From contig JAJUIB010000004.1 of the NCBI GenBank assembly GCA_029265615.1, forward strand, positions 1 through 64,000: a stretch of 64,000 nt of DNA. Direction: 5' to 3'. The DNA is from Spirochaetota bacterium. Its GTDB lineage: Bacteria; Spirochaetota; Spirochaetia; Treponematales; Rectinemataceae. Both the position numbers and the translations under genes were made by a program. The notes under the pieces were generated by a model. That model saw nothing but the letters and a program-made list of their open reading frames with translations, ran no database searches and had not been told where the DNA came from. Positions 42,558-51,676 of the stretch are shown one piece after another. Positions within the stretch are counted from its first letter, which is position 1, and every line of letters starts with the position of its first letter.

Positions 42558-44659
42558 CGCATCGCCCGTGTCGCATTGAGCGTCGCAAGGAGCGCTACGC
42601 CCACGTCGGCGATCACCGCCTCCCACATCACCGCGAGACCTGCGGCTCCGAGGGCAAGGAAGCCCGCCTTTATCGCAAGGGAGAAAACTATGTTTTCGAC
42701 CACGATCTTGCGCGTGCGGCGCGCGCGCAAGATCGCTTCGACGACGCGCCCCGGCTCGTCGGTCATAAGGACAACATCCGCGCTTTCTACGGCCGCATCG
42801 GCTCCGGCGCCCATCGCGATGCCGACGTCAGCCCGTGCGAGGACGGGCGCGTCGTTGACGCCGTCGCCGACGAAGAGGGTGGTCCCGCCTGCGGCGCTTG
42901 TCTGTGCGATGATGGCTTCAAGCCGCGTGAGTTTGCCTTCGGGAAGGAGACCGCCCTGCGCTTCGCCGATGCCGAGTTCCGCGGCTGCCGCACGGACGGC
43001 CTCTTCGTCGTCGCCGGACAGCATCACCGTGCGATCCGCTCCGAGCCGCTTAAGCTCTGCGATCGCGCGGGACGCGTCGTCCTTCACGTTATCGCCGATG
43101 CGGATGCGGCCGGCGTATCGACCGTCGACCGCGACGTGCACCGTGGTGCCCGGTCCCGCGGCGACGGGTGCGGCGACGCCCTCGCGGCCGAGAAGCCGGT
43201 CGTTGCCCGCAAGGACGCGGCGGCCGCCCAGGTCGGCGATCACGCCGTAGCCGGCTAGCTCCCGGACGAGTGAGGCTTCGTCCTCCGTGCCGTCGGAAAG
43301 GGAGCGTGCGCGCGCTGCTTCACGGATCGATGCGGCGATGGGATGGCGGGAGCGCGACTCCGCGGCGGCCGCAAGCGCAAGGAGCTCGTTTTCCGTGAAG
43401 CCCGTCTCAGGCTCGACGGCGAGGACCGCGAAGACGCCCTTGGTGAGCGTGCCCGTCTTGTCGAAGACGACCGTCCTCGCCCTTGCAAGCGCATCGAGGA
43501 CGGTCGCACCTTTCACGAGTATGCCGCGTCGCGCCGCGCCGCCAAGTCCGCCAAAGTAGCCGAGGGGCACGGACACAACAAGCGCGCAGGGACAGGAGAT
43601 GACGAGCATGACGAGAGCTCGGTAGGCCCAGAGCGAAAGCGCCTCGCGGAAGAGGAGGGGTGGCACGAAGGCGACGAGCGCGGCGAGGCCGACGACGATC
43701 GGCGTGTACACCTGCGCAAATCGTGTGACAAAGCGCTCGGTGCGCGCCTTCGCATGCGCGGCATTCTCCACGAGGTCGACGATTTTCGCAGCGGAGGATT
43801 CGCCTGAAAGCCGCGTCGCGCGGGCGCAGAGGGCGCCATCGACCGCGACTGTGCCCGCGAATAGATCAGTCCCCGGCGCGGCGCGGCGGGGCACGGCCTC
43901 GCCCGTCAATGCCTGCGTGTCGACGAAGGCCTCTCCCTCAACGACGCTCCCGTCGAGCGGAATGCGCTCGCCGGGAAGGACGAGGTATTCCTCGCCGATT
44001 TTCGCCTCCTCGGCGGGGACAAGCTGCCATTCCCCTGCCCGCCGTAGTCGCGCTCGGTCGGGCCTGAGTGCAAGAAGGCTACGCACCGAGGCCCGGCTCC
44101 GTTCGGCCGCACTTTCCTGGAGCATCTCGCCGATTTTGTAAAAGATCATCACGCCGACCGCCTCTTCGGCCTGGCCGATCGCGAAAGCGCCCGCCGTTGC
44201 GACCGTCATAAGAAAGAGCTCGTCGAAGACCTTGCCCCGGAGGATGTTGCGGACCGCCCCCGAGACGACATTCCAGCCGGAAAGAAGATAGGCGGCGACG
44301 TACAGGGCAAGGGGGGCGAGCGGGCCGAGGCCGCCTGCGCCCGCTCCCCACGGGGCTCCGTGCTCAAGGAAAAGCGCGCAGCTAGCGAGGACTGCGGCGA
44401 CGACAAAGACGGCGAGTTCGCGTTTGAGCGCGTAGCCGCTTGCGGCAGGTCCCGTGGTTCCGGCGCGTTCGGCGACAACCCCTGGTTCGATTCTTGAGAC
44501 GGCGGCTTCGACGGCTTCCAGGTCGCGCGCTTCGACGCGCATGGAGAGCGTGCCAAAGTCCACGCTCACCGAGGAGACCCCTTCGAGTTTCTTGATGCCC
44601 TCCTCGATCTCCCCGGCGCAGACCGGGCAATCGAGGCCCTTAAGGCGGTAGGTTGTCAT
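42554..44659 (-). CDS. CPC-type heavy-metal P-type ATPase (Zn/Cd/Pb exporter-like)
   Basis: 701 residues. N-terminal HMA domain with GLDCPVCAGEIEEG; membrane region with the transport motif SCPCALVVSVPLGYFGG; actuator TGEAVPR; phosphorylation site DKTGTLTKG; hinge GDGVNDAPVLARADVGIAMG. The CPC motif followed by a P-L-G-Y segment and pairing with a CadC-like repressor point to zinc/cadmium/lead export. It overlaps the repressor gene by 4 nt (ATGA), so the two form an operon. Confidence 0.93.
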   Translation of the reverse strand: MTTYRLKGLDCPVCAGEIEEGIKKLEGVSSVSVDFGTLSMRVEARDLEAVEAAVSRIEPGVVAERAGTTGPAASGYALKRELAVFVVAAVLASCALFLEHGAPWGAGAGGLGPLAPLALYVAAYLLSGWNVVSGAVRNILRGKVFDELFLMTVATAGAFAIGQAEEAVGVMIFYKIGEMLQESAAERSRASVRSLLALRPDRARLRRAGEWQLVPAEEAKIGEEYLVLPGERIPLDGSVVEGEAFVDTQALTGEAVPRRAAPGTDLFAGTVAVDGALCARATRLSGESSAAKIVDLVENAAHAKARTERFVTRFAQVYTPIVVGLAALVAFVPPLLFREALSLWAYRALVMLVISCPCALVVSVPLGYFGGLGGAARRGILVKGATVLDALARARTVVFDKTGTLTKGVFAVLAVEPETGFTENELLALAAAAESRSRHPIAASIREAARARSLSDGTEDEASLVRELAGYGVIADLGGRRVLAGNDRLLGREGVAAPVAAGPGTTVHVAVDGRYAGRIRIGDNVKDDASRAIAELKRLGADRTVMLSGDDEEAVRAAAAELGIGEAQGGLLPEGKLTRLEAIIAQTSAAGGTTLFVGDGVNDAPVLARADVGIAMGAGADAAVESADVVLMTDEPGRVVEAILRARRTRKIVVENIVFSLAIKAGFLALGAAGLAVMWEAVIADVGVALLATLNATRAMR

Positions 44660-45054
44660 GATGAGGCTGTCCTTTCCGCAATATGCTCAAGGCCGACTCT
44701 GAGAATCTCCTTGACGTGTTCGTCGTCGAGTGCGTAGTAGACGGTCTTTCCCTCGCGGCGGTTTTTGACAAGCCGGGCCGTGCGGAGTAGGGCGAGCTGG
44801 TGGCTCACCGCCGATTGTCCTGAACCGAGCACTGCGGACAGATCACACACGCAAAGCTCGCCCTCGGCGAGCGCCGCGAGGATGCGAAGCCGCCCCGGAT
44901 CGGCGAAGAGTTTGAAGAGCTCACCAGCTTCTCGGAGCTCTTCGGGTAGAGGCGCCCGAGCGATCGCGCGCTCGACCCGGTCTTTGTGCACAACGCGGCA
45001 GTCGCAGCGCGGGGCTTCTGTATCAAGCTTTGCACCCTGTGGTTCGTCGGCCAT
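44656..45054 (-). CDS. ArsR/SmtB-family metal-sensing repressor, CadC-like
   Basis: 132 residues. Winged-helix core (LFKLFADPGRLRILAAL; SGQSAVSHQLALLRTARLV; GKTVYYAL). The metal-site cysteines typical of CadC are present: a CDC near the N-terminus (PRCDCRVVH) and ELCVCDL in the alpha-3/4 region. It should repress its own operon until Cd(II), Pb(II) or Zn(II) binds. The ATG at 45054 was chosen over the upstream in-frame start because the latter lies in the operator. GAGGGA precedes it. Confidence 0.9.
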   Translation of the reverse strand: MADEPQGAKLDTEAPRCDCRVVHKDRVERAIARAPLPEELREAGELFKLFADPGRLRILAALAEGELCVCDLSAVLGSGQSAVSHQLALLRTARLVKNRREGKTVYYALDDEHVKEILRVGLEHIAERTASS

Positions 45055-45086
45055 GGAGTCCCTCGGTGATATTTGAGCGTATGAAC

Positions 45087-45130
45087 ATATGAACATATAT
45101 TCATATAATACAGCCGCGCTTCGCTGTCAA
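45087..45130 (-). promoter_or_regulatory. Promoter overlapped by an ArsR/SmtB operator
   Basis: Minus strand TTGACA (45130-45125), 17 nt, TATATG (45107-45102). The -10 overlaps the inverted repeat ATATGAA (45087-45093), six nt, TTCATAT (45100-45106), which matches SmtB/CzrA-type operators. A further ATGAACAT copy lies at 45081-45088. Binding would block RNA polymerase. Confidence 0.8.
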
Positions 45131-45204
45131 CTCCTCCCTGCGCCTTTCCACGCCGGGGCGTTTCACGCTACGATACGCACATAGCCTAGGAAGCGAGGAA
45201 CTTC

Positions 45205-46668
45205 ATGAACACGCTTGACAAACGGACCAAGATCGTCGCGACGCTCGGCCCAGCCTCGGAGAGCAGGGACACGATAAAAGCCCTGCTTGAGGCGGGGGTC
45301 AACGTTTTCCGCCTCAACTTTTCCCACAAGGGCCCTGAGGAGGCGAGTGCGGCCATCGCGATGGTGCGCGAGGCTCGCGCGGAACTCGGCCTGCCCGCGG
45401 CGATACTCGCCGACATCAAGGGCCCGGCGGTCCGCCTATATGGCTACCGGCAATCCCTCCCGCTCGAGGTCGGCACCGTGCTCAGCATCGAAAGCCGCCC
45501 GCCCGAGGGCATCGAGATGCTCGATGCTCCCGAGGGGACCGCGTACACGAACCTCCCCGACATCGACCGCCTTTGCGAAATCGGCCAACGCGTTCTTCTC
45601 ATGGACGGGTACTTTTCTGGCGAGGTTGTCGCGCGCGCATCGGGCCGCGTTGACGTGCGCATCGACAACCCCGGCTCGCTCAGGCCCAAGGCGCACCTCA
45701 CGATTCCGAACGTCGACTATCCCATCCCCTTTCTGAGCGAGAAGGACATCCGCGACATCTCGTTCGCCGTCGCAAAGGAAGTAGAATACATCGCGCTCTC
45801 TTTTGTCCGCTGCGCCACCGACATCGAGGAGGTCCGCCGGCTTGTCGCGCGGTCGCGCACCGAATCGGGCGCCCGGCCGCGGCCGCTCCTCATCGCGAAG
45901 ATCGAGAGCGCGCGCGGACTGGCTGCCGCCGATGAGATCGTAGCCGCGGCGGATGGCATCATGGTCGCGCGCGGCGACATGGGGGTCGAGGTTTCGGTGG
46001 AGAGCGTTCCCCTCGCGCAGAAGCGCCTCATCCGCACGGGCTACCTTGCCGCCAAGCCGGTCATCACTGCGACCCAGATGCTCGAATCGATGATCGAAAG
46101 CCCCATGCCGACCCGCGCCGAGGCGAGCGACGTCGCGAACGCCTGCTTTGATTCGACGAGTGCGGTGATGCTCTCGGGCGAGACCGCGATGGGGCGCTTC
46201 CCCGTGAAGGTCGTGGAGACGATGGGGTCCATCATTCGGGCCGTGGAGGCGGAGTTCGACTACGAGGGCTTCCACCGCGCGGTCCCACCCGTGGCGCGTA
46301 CGGGCGACCTCCCCGCGATCATGTCGTACAACGCGCTCACCGTGGCCTACCAGTGCGGGGCCGCGGCGCTTGCCGTCCTTACCGAGACGGGGCATGCCGC
46401 GCGTCTTCTTTCGCGTCTCAGGCCGCGCATGCCGATTCTCGCCTTCACCCGGGATCCGGTCGTCTATCACCAGCTCGCACTCAACTGGGGCGTGTATCCT
46501 GTGCTTCTTCCCAAGCCCTACGAGCGCCTTGATGAGGCGGTGGAGCTGGTGAAGGAGGCGGTCGTGGCCGAGGGCGTCGCCGGCAAAGGCGACCGTCTCG
46601 TTATCGTGGCGGGGCTCCCCCTCGCCCAGCAGGGCACGACGAACATGATCCGCGTCGAGGCGCTCTAA
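45205..46668 (+). CDS. pyk: Pyruvate kinase
   Basis: 487 residues, full length with the C-terminal domain. Motifs: FRLNFSHKG, the catalytic Lys in IAKIES, ARGDMGVEV, TQMLESMIESPMPTRAEASDVANA and MLSGETAMG. The usual D-T-K-G-P-E-I-R element reads D-I-K-G-P-A-V-R, an unusual change near the K+ site. It makes pyruvate and ATP in glycolysis. GAGGAA lies 6 nt before the ATG. Monocistronic, divergent from the metal-resistance operon. Confidence 0.95.
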   Translation: MNTLDKRTKIVATLGPASESRDTIKALLEAGVNVFRLNFSHKGPEEASAAIAMVREARAELGLPAAILADIKGPAVRLYGYRQSLPLEVGTVLSIESRPPEGIEMLDAPEGTAYTNLPDIDRLCEIGQRVLLMDGYFSGEVVARASGRVDVRIDNPGSLRPKAHLTIPNVDYPIPFLSEKDIRDISFAVAKEVEYIALSFVRCATDIEEVRRLVARSRTESGARPRPLLIAKIESARGLAAADEIVAAADGIMVARGDMGVEVSVESVPLAQKRLIRTGYLAAKPVITATQMLESMIESPMPTRAEASDVANACFDSTSAVMLSGETAMGRFPVKVVETMGSIIRAVEAEFDYEGFHRAVPPVARTGDLPAIMSYNALTVAYQCGAAALAVLTETGHAARLLSRLRPRMPILAFTRDPVVYHQLALNWGVYPVLLPKPYERLDEAVELVKEAVVAEGVAGKGDRLVIVAGLPLAQQGTTNMIRVEAL

Positions 46669-46687
46669 GGCCCGGTGCTCCGGGGCC
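46669..46687. terminator. Imperfect GC hairpin between convergent pyk and the YgiQ gene
   Basis: GGCCCGG, loop TGCT, CCGGGGCC with one bulge, immediately after the pyk stop. No T-tract. Confidence 0.4.
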
Positions 46688-46688
46688 G

Positions 46689-48554
46689 CTAGCGCACGAG
46701 GCAGCGCGGCCCCGTCCCAATGAGATCCTGCCGCCCCGCGAGGACGAGCGCCTCGCGGACAAGGTGGCGGTTTTCCGGCTTTTTGTACTGGAGGAGCGCG
46801 CGTTGCATCGCGCGTTCGCGGGCGCCGCGCGCGACATGGATCTGAGCGTCGCTCAGCGGGTCGGTGCCTGTCCAGTACATAGCCGTCGAGAGGCTCCCCG
46901 GCGTCGGATAGAAGTCCTGGACCTGATCAGGGACGAAGCCCGTGTCACGGAGGTATTCCGCAAGTTCGACCGCCTCTTCGATGCCGGCGCCGGGATGGGC
47001 GGAGATGAAGTAGGGCACGAGGTACTGCTTCCGTCCGAGCCGTCGGTTCATGGCCGCATAGCGGCGGGCGAAGCGCTCGTAGACGGCCCGGGGCGGCTTG
47101 CCCATGAGCGCGAGGACAGGGTCTGAAACGTGCTCGGGCGCGACCTTGAGTTGGCCCGAGACGTGGAATTCGACAAGCTCGCGGAGGAACGACTCGTCGG
47201 GGTCGAGCATGAGGTAGTCGAAGCGGATCCCCGAGCGGATGAACACTTTTTTGACGCCGGGGAGGGCGCGGAGCGCGCGGAGGATGTCGAGGTAGTCCCG
47301 GTGGTCCACGGCGAGGGCTGGACAGGGTTCGGGCGCGAGGCAGCGCCGGTCGACGCAGGCGCCTCCGTGAGCGGCTTTTGCGCAGGAGGCTGCGCGGAAG
47401 TTTGCGGTGGGACCGCCTACGTCGTGAATGTAGCCCTTCCAGCCGGGAAGTCGCGTGAGGGTCTCCGCTTCGCGGAGAATCGATTCACGACTTCGTGCGG
47501 TGACGACGCGGCCCTGGTGGAGGGCTATGGCGCAGAAGGAACAGGCGCCGAAGCAGCCTCGACTCGAAACGATCGAAAAGCGCACTTCCTCGAGGGCCGG
47601 GACGCCACCTGCCGCCTTGTAGATCGGGTGCGGGGCGCGTTCATAGGGGAATTCGTAGAGCCGGTCGAGTTCGGCGCCGCCTAAGGGAAAGGCGGGCGGC
47701 TCCTGGACGATGAAGCGCCCCTCGGTTTCCTCAAGCAGGATGCGGGCCGATGCCGCCTCGGCGTTCCGGTACTGGATGCGGAAGTGCTCGGCGTACGCCG
47801 CCTTATCGGTGGCGACGCGCGCGAACGAGGGGAGTTCTTCGAAGGAGCCTGGGGCAAGGTCGGGGCGGCGGCCGCTCCGCCAGACGCTGCCCCTAATTCC
47901 CTGGAAATCGACCTCTTCGGGCGGGCACCCGGCGTCCGCGGCCCCCGCGAGGCGGCGCAGAATTTCAAGGAGGGCGCGCTCGCCCATGCCATAGACGAGG
48001 ATGTCCGCCTTTGCATCGAGGAGGATCGAGCGCCGCACCTTGTCGGACCAGTAATCGTAGTGCGCAAGCCGCCTAAGCGAGGCTTCGATGCCGCCTACGA
48101 CGATCGGCACGCCCTTGTAGGCCTCGCGGCACTTGGCGGTGTAGGCGATCGTTGCGCGGTCGGGCCGTGCGTTGCGCCTTTGCGCCGTACCGGGGCCGAT
48201 CGTTCCGTCCGCGCGGAGGCAGAGGTCTGGGCGTCCGCCTGGGGCGTAGTCGTCCGCGGCGCGCGGTTTGTTGTTTGCGGTGTAGGAGGACACCATCGAA
48301 TCGAGTGCGCCGGCGGTGACGAGAAAGGCGAGCCGGGGCCGCCCTAGAAGGCGGAAGGCCCCAACATCGTCGGGATCGGGCCGCGCAAGGACGCCGACGC
48401 GATAACCTTCCGCCTCGAGAAGACGGCCGAGAAGCGCTGCGGCGAAGGAGGGATGATCGACATAGGCGTCGCCTGAGACGAAGATCACGTCGAGTTCGCC
48501 GGGAACGAGCCCCCGATCTGCGAGATCGGCGGGCGAGGCGATGAGAAATGCCAT
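46689..48554 (-). CDS. YgiQ-family radical SAM protein
   Basis: 621 residues. An N-terminal B12-binding-like/UPF0313 region (VIFVSGDAYVDHPSFAAALLGRLLEAEGYRVGVLARP) is followed by the radical SAM site SSRGCFGACSFCAI (CxxxCxxC, near residue 345). A second Cys-rich segment (SCAKAAHGGACVDRRCLAPEPC) is typical of YgiQ. Substrate unknown. The ATG at 48554 matches the family start (MAFLIASPADL). AAAGG lies just upstream, but a TATACT ends only 10 nt before the ATG, so the real leader may be too short to contain it. Confidence 0.92.
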   Translation of the reverse strand: MAFLIASPADLADRGLVPGELDVIFVSGDAYVDHPSFAAALLGRLLEAEGYRVGVLARPDPDDVGAFRLLGRPRLAFLVTAGALDSMVSSYTANNKPRAADDYAPGGRPDLCLRADGTIGPGTAQRRNARPDRATIAYTAKCREAYKGVPIVVGGIEASLRRLAHYDYWSDKVRRSILLDAKADILVYGMGERALLEILRRLAGAADAGCPPEEVDFQGIRGSVWRSGRRPDLAPGSFEELPSFARVATDKAAYAEHFRIQYRNAEAASARILLEETEGRFIVQEPPAFPLGGAELDRLYEFPYERAPHPIYKAAGGVPALEEVRFSIVSSRGCFGACSFCAIALHQGRVVTARSRESILREAETLTRLPGWKGYIHDVGGPTANFRAASCAKAAHGGACVDRRCLAPEPCPALAVDHRDYLDILRALRALPGVKKVFIRSGIRFDYLMLDPDESFLRELVEFHVSGQLKVAPEHVSDPVLALMGKPPRAVYERFARRYAAMNRRLGRKQYLVPYFISAHPGAGIEEAVELAEYLRDTGFVPDQVQDFYPTPGSLSTAMYWTGTDPLSDAQIHVARGARERAMQRALLQYKKPENRHLVREALVLAGRQDLIGTGPRCLVR

Positions 48555-48609
48555 ATCGCCTTTAAGTATAGGTGGAATGAGCCTTCTGGCCCAGGCCCCG
48601 TTCGCGGCG

Positions 48610-48615
48610 TATACT
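48610..48615 (+). promoter_or_regulatory. -10 hexamer 7 nt before the nuclease-like gene
   Basis: TATACT, seven nt, then the ATG at 48623. No Shine-Dalgarno. It faces the YgiQ promoter in a 68-bp divergent gap. Confidence 0.4.
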
Positions 48616-48622
48616 CGCGCGC

Positions 48623-49063
48623 ATGAACGGACTTGACCGCATTCCCCTCGCATTCGCCGCGGCGGCTTTTCTCGCGCTCGCCGCCCTCTGTGTCCTTGTG
48701 CTCCTTATCGGTCTTGCGCTTGGGCGCCGGGCGGGGCGCGCCGAGATCGAGCGCGAGCTGCCTACGCGCCTTGCCGCGGAGCGCGAGGACGCGGTGCGCC
48801 GCTCCCGCGCGGTGCTCGGCGGCCTCGCCGCCGAGCAACTTGCGCCCTTTCTCCCCGGCTTCCCCTACGATCCCTCCGAATGCCGCTTTGTTGGAAAACC
48901 CGTGGATTTCATCGTCTTCCGCGGCGCTGCGAAAGGCGCCGTCGAAGAGCTTGTGTTTGTTGAAGTCAAATCGGGTGGCGCGGGCTTGAGCCGCGTCGAG
49001 CGCTCGCTACGTGATGCGGTGCAAAGCGGCCGGGTGCGTTTCGAGGAGTACCGCCCCTCATAG
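48623..49063 (+). CDS. Membrane-anchored Holliday-junction-resolvase-like nuclease (PF10107 type)
   Basis: 146 residues. An N-terminal membrane helix (IPLAFAAAAFLALAALCVLVLLIGLAL) precedes a domain like the predicted restriction-endonuclease-fold family: AEQLAPFLPGFPYDPSECRFVGKPVDFIVFRG, then VEELVFVEVKSG with the D ... E-x-K catalytic pattern, and RSLRDAVQSGRVRFEEY. Nuclease activity is predicted, not proven, for this family. The tail overlaps the end of the convergent ABC permease gene by 6 nt. Confidence 0.75.
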   Translation: MNGLDRIPLAFAAAAFLALAALCVLVLLIGLALGRRAGRAEIERELPTRLAAEREDAVRRSRAVLGGLAAEQLAPFLPGFPYDPSECRFVGKPVDFIVFRGAAKGAVEELVFVEVKSGGAGLSRVERSLRDAVQSGRVRFEEYRPS

Positions 49064-50776
49064 TTCGATGTCGCCGAGGCGCTTTTCCGCATACCGCGGA
49101 AAAAACAAAGCAAGGCCCAGGGCGATGAGTCCTGCGCCCCCTGCGTAAAGCGCCGTGATGCCGCCAAGACCGAGAGAAAGCCGCGTCGCGAGGTAGCCGA
49201 GTCCGCCGAGCGCCGCCATGTCGGCGAGTATGGCGATCACCGCGTTGGGATTCTGCTTGAGCGCGGCGGTCGGCGTTTCCCAGACGAGCCGGGGATACGC
49301 CGTATCGAGCCAGAGGGCGGAAAGATCGAAGGCGGTTCCGTAAGTGAGCGCCATGGCCAAGGCGGCGAGGGTCTCGGCGACGCTCAGGCCGAGCGCCGCG
49401 GCTCCTGCGGCGGCGCCCAGTACCGTACCTATGCTCGTGAAGACAAGCGCATGGAGTAGCTTGGCGCCGAAAAAGGAGCGCGCGGAGACGGGGAGCGATT
49501 TGAGGTAGGGGAGGGCGCGCCCCTCCCGCGAGAGAGCGGTCGCTGCGATGCTTGTCGCGGTGCCGAGGAATGCGGCGAGCGCCGCGGCGATGAGCGCCTT
49601 TGCGGGGCCTCCTCCGAGCGCATGCGCAACGCCTTCAAGCTCCGCGAAGGCCTCGGGCGAGGCCGCCATCGTGATTCCGATGATGACCGGAAAGAGGACG
49701 ATAACGAGGGGGCCGTTGATGAGGTACACGGGCTCGCGGTTCATGAGGCGCCACTCCCGGAGGAAGAGCGCTGCAAGTTGTGGGGAGCGGCGGAAGCTAC
49801 GCTCGATATATGCCGCCGTGTCGCTTTTCGCGATGCGTTTGAGCCGGCCTTCGCCGAAGGCGGGGAGGCTCGCCGCATAGGCGGGGCCGAAGATGAGGAC
49901 GACCGCGAGCGCTGCTGCGGCGCCCATGCCTAGTGCGAGCGCCGCGGCGCCTAAGGCATCGAGCTGCCGTCCGGCCGCTGCATGGGCGAGCGCCCGAGCG
50001 GCAAGGCCTGCAGGCGGGTAGACGGCGCCAAGCCGTGCGAGGATCGTGTCGGGGCCGGCCAGGTTGGCGATGATCCACGCGGCGTCGCCCGCCCGTGCGA
50101 GCGAATTCTGCAGGTAGAAGTTAACGACGAGCGCGGCGGCGGCCCCGAGTATGCCGCCGAGTACCAGGACGACATTGCGGTTCCGCAAGAAGCGCGAAAC
50201 GCTCATGATCGGCACGAGAAGGAGGTAGGCCAGAGCGAGCGGCACGAGTGGTGAGGCGAGCGCGACGAGGATGGCGTAGAGGTAGAACGACACTGGGGGC
50301 CGCTCCCCAAGGCCGTACACGAGTGCGGCGACGGCGAGCATGATGAAGGAGAGCGCCGCGTCGGCAAGGTAGGTCATCGCGAACTTTGCGCCGAAGAGCG
50401 CCCGCGGCCCTATGGGGAGCGCAAGAAGCGATCCTTCCGCCGGCGAGAGGCAGTAGGTCGAGAGCGCGGTGACAAAGCCGACGACAAAGGCGATGAGCGC
50501 GGCGCTTATCGCGGCGTTGAGGAGAAGGAGGCTCTGGAGGCCCGCGGGCGCAAGGGCCGCGTACATCGCCGCGTAGCTTGCGCCGAAGATGAAGCCGATG
50601 TCGCCTACGACGAGAATAACGAGGAGCGCGAGGCCGATCGTCGCGAGGATGCGCTTCGCTCGGGCCGCCTTCGTGCCCGCGGCCGTCCCCGGGGGGAGGG
50701 GGACGCGCGCCGCATCCGAGAAACCGTAGAACGCGCGAAGATAGAACCGAATAAGGCTTGCGAAGGGCGCAGTCAT
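49058..50776 (-). CDS. ABC exporter permease with two membrane halves
   Basis: 572 residues with about twelve predicted helices, built like large ABC-2-related exporter permeases: two six-helix halves separated by a cytoplasmic stretch near residues 310-345 (GEGRLKRIAKSDTAAYIERSFRRSPQLAALFLREWRLMNREP). It overlaps the ATPase gene by 4 nt. The cargo cannot be deduced. Confidence 0.78.
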   Translation of the reverse strand: MTAPFASLIRFYLRAFYGFSDAARVPLPPGTAAGTKAARAKRILATIGLALLVILVVGDIGFIFGASYAAMYAALAPAGLQSLLLLNAAISAALIAFVVGFVTALSTYCLSPAEGSLLALPIGPRALFGAKFAMTYLADAALSFIMLAVAALVYGLGERPPVSFYLYAILVALASPLVPLALAYLLLVPIMSVSRFLRNRNVVLVLGGILGAAAALVVNFYLQNSLARAGDAAWIIANLAGPDTILARLGAVYPPAGLAARALAHAAAGRQLDALGAAALALGMGAAAALAVVLIFGPAYAASLPAFGEGRLKRIAKSDTAAYIERSFRRSPQLAALFLREWRLMNREPVYLINGPLVIVLFPVIIGITMAASPEAFAELEGVAHALGGGPAKALIAAALAAFLGTATSIAATALSREGRALPYLKSLPVSARSFFGAKLLHALVFTSIGTVLGAAAGAAALGLSVAETLAALAMALTYGTAFDLSALWLDTAYPRLVWETPTAALKQNPNAVIAILADMAALGGLGYLATRLSLGLGGITALYAGGAGLIALGLALFFPRYAEKRLGDIEL

Positions 50777-51522
50777 ACCCGCCCCCCGCTTGCATCTTCG
50801 ACCAGGTCGAGGAAGAGCCGTTCGAGGGATTCGTCGCCGCCCGAGCTTCGCCTGTCCCGAAGCTCATCGAGGGTTCCGACAAACACCACGCGCCCCTTCG
50901 TGATGACGGCGATGCGGTCGCAGAGGCGCTCGGCGACCTCCATCACATGGGTCGAAAAAAAGACGCAGCGTCCCGAGGCGGCGCGCGATCGCATAAGCTC
51001 TTTGAGGGTGAAGGCGGCTTGCGGGTCGAGGCCGACCATCGGTTCATCGAGAATCCAGTTTGCAGGATCGTGCACAAGACTTGCGACGAGACAGAGTTTC
51101 TGCTTCATGCCGCGGCTGAAGCTCCCGATCGGTGAGGCGAGGGCGTCAGCGATTTCGAAACGGCCTGCGAGCGAGGCGATGCGCTCACAGCGCGCATCGT
51201 CGGGGACGCGATACATGTCCGCGATGAAGTTGAGAAACTCGCGCGCCTTGAGCCGGGTGAAAAGCTCTGGATTGTCCCCCACATAGCCGAAACGGGCCTT
51301 CGCTTCGAGCGGCTTTTGCGCCATGTCGATGCCATCGATCGCGACACGCCCCTCGTCGGGCCTGAGGACGCCCGAGAGCATCTTGATCGTGGTGGTTTTT
51401 CCTGCGCCATTCGGTCCAAGGAAACCGAATATCTCTCCGTCCCGGATGTCCAGGCTGAGTCCGTCCACGGCTTTGGTGCCACTATGCGCATAGGTTTTTG
51501 AAAGCGCCTCAAGATGTATCAT
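50773..51522 (-). CDS. ABC exporter ATP-binding protein
   Basis: 249 residues. Walker A GPNGAGKTTTIK, Q-loop region YVGDNPELF, signature FSRGMKQKL, Walker B NWILDEPMVGLD, switch His STHVMEVAE. The signature FSRGMKQ is the type seen in ABC-2 exporters. It energises the permease encoded downstream. AGGAGG lies about 6 nt before the ATG. A sigma70 promoter with an inverted repeat lies upstream. Confidence 0.9.
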   Translation of the reverse strand: MIHLEALSKTYAHSGTKAVDGLSLDIRDGEIFGFLGPNGAGKTTTIKMLSGVLRPDEGRVAIDGIDMAQKPLEAKARFGYVGDNPELFTRLKAREFLNFIADMYRVPDDARCERIASLAGRFEIADALASPIGSFSRGMKQKLCLVASLVHDPANWILDEPMVGLDPQAAFTLKELMRSRAASGRCVFFSTHVMEVAERLCDRIAVITKGRVVFVGTLDELRDRRSSGGDESLERLFLDLVEDASGGRV

Positions 51523-51548
51523 AAATCCTCCTTGGCGTGTCGGATGAA

Positions 51549-51579
51549 TTCAATACTTCGACAAACATTGAAATGTCAA
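51549..51579 (-). promoter_or_regulatory. Promoter of the ABC exporter with an inverted repeat in its spacer
   Basis: Minus strand TTGACA (51579-51574), 18 nt, TATTGA (51555-51550). Within it TTCAAT (51549-51554) and ATTGAA (51567-51572), spaced by 12 nt, form an inverted repeat that could be an operator. The remaining gap to the OmpA stop (51580-51676) shows nothing I can name. Confidence 0.55.
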
Positions 51580-51676
51580 GCGGCCCTCCGCGCCCCTCCC
51601 TCCTCCGGCCTCCAGCGGGCGGGAGTGTGCAGGACTCGATCCCTGCCGCTCCTCTCAAAGCGGGGTGACGCGGCGT

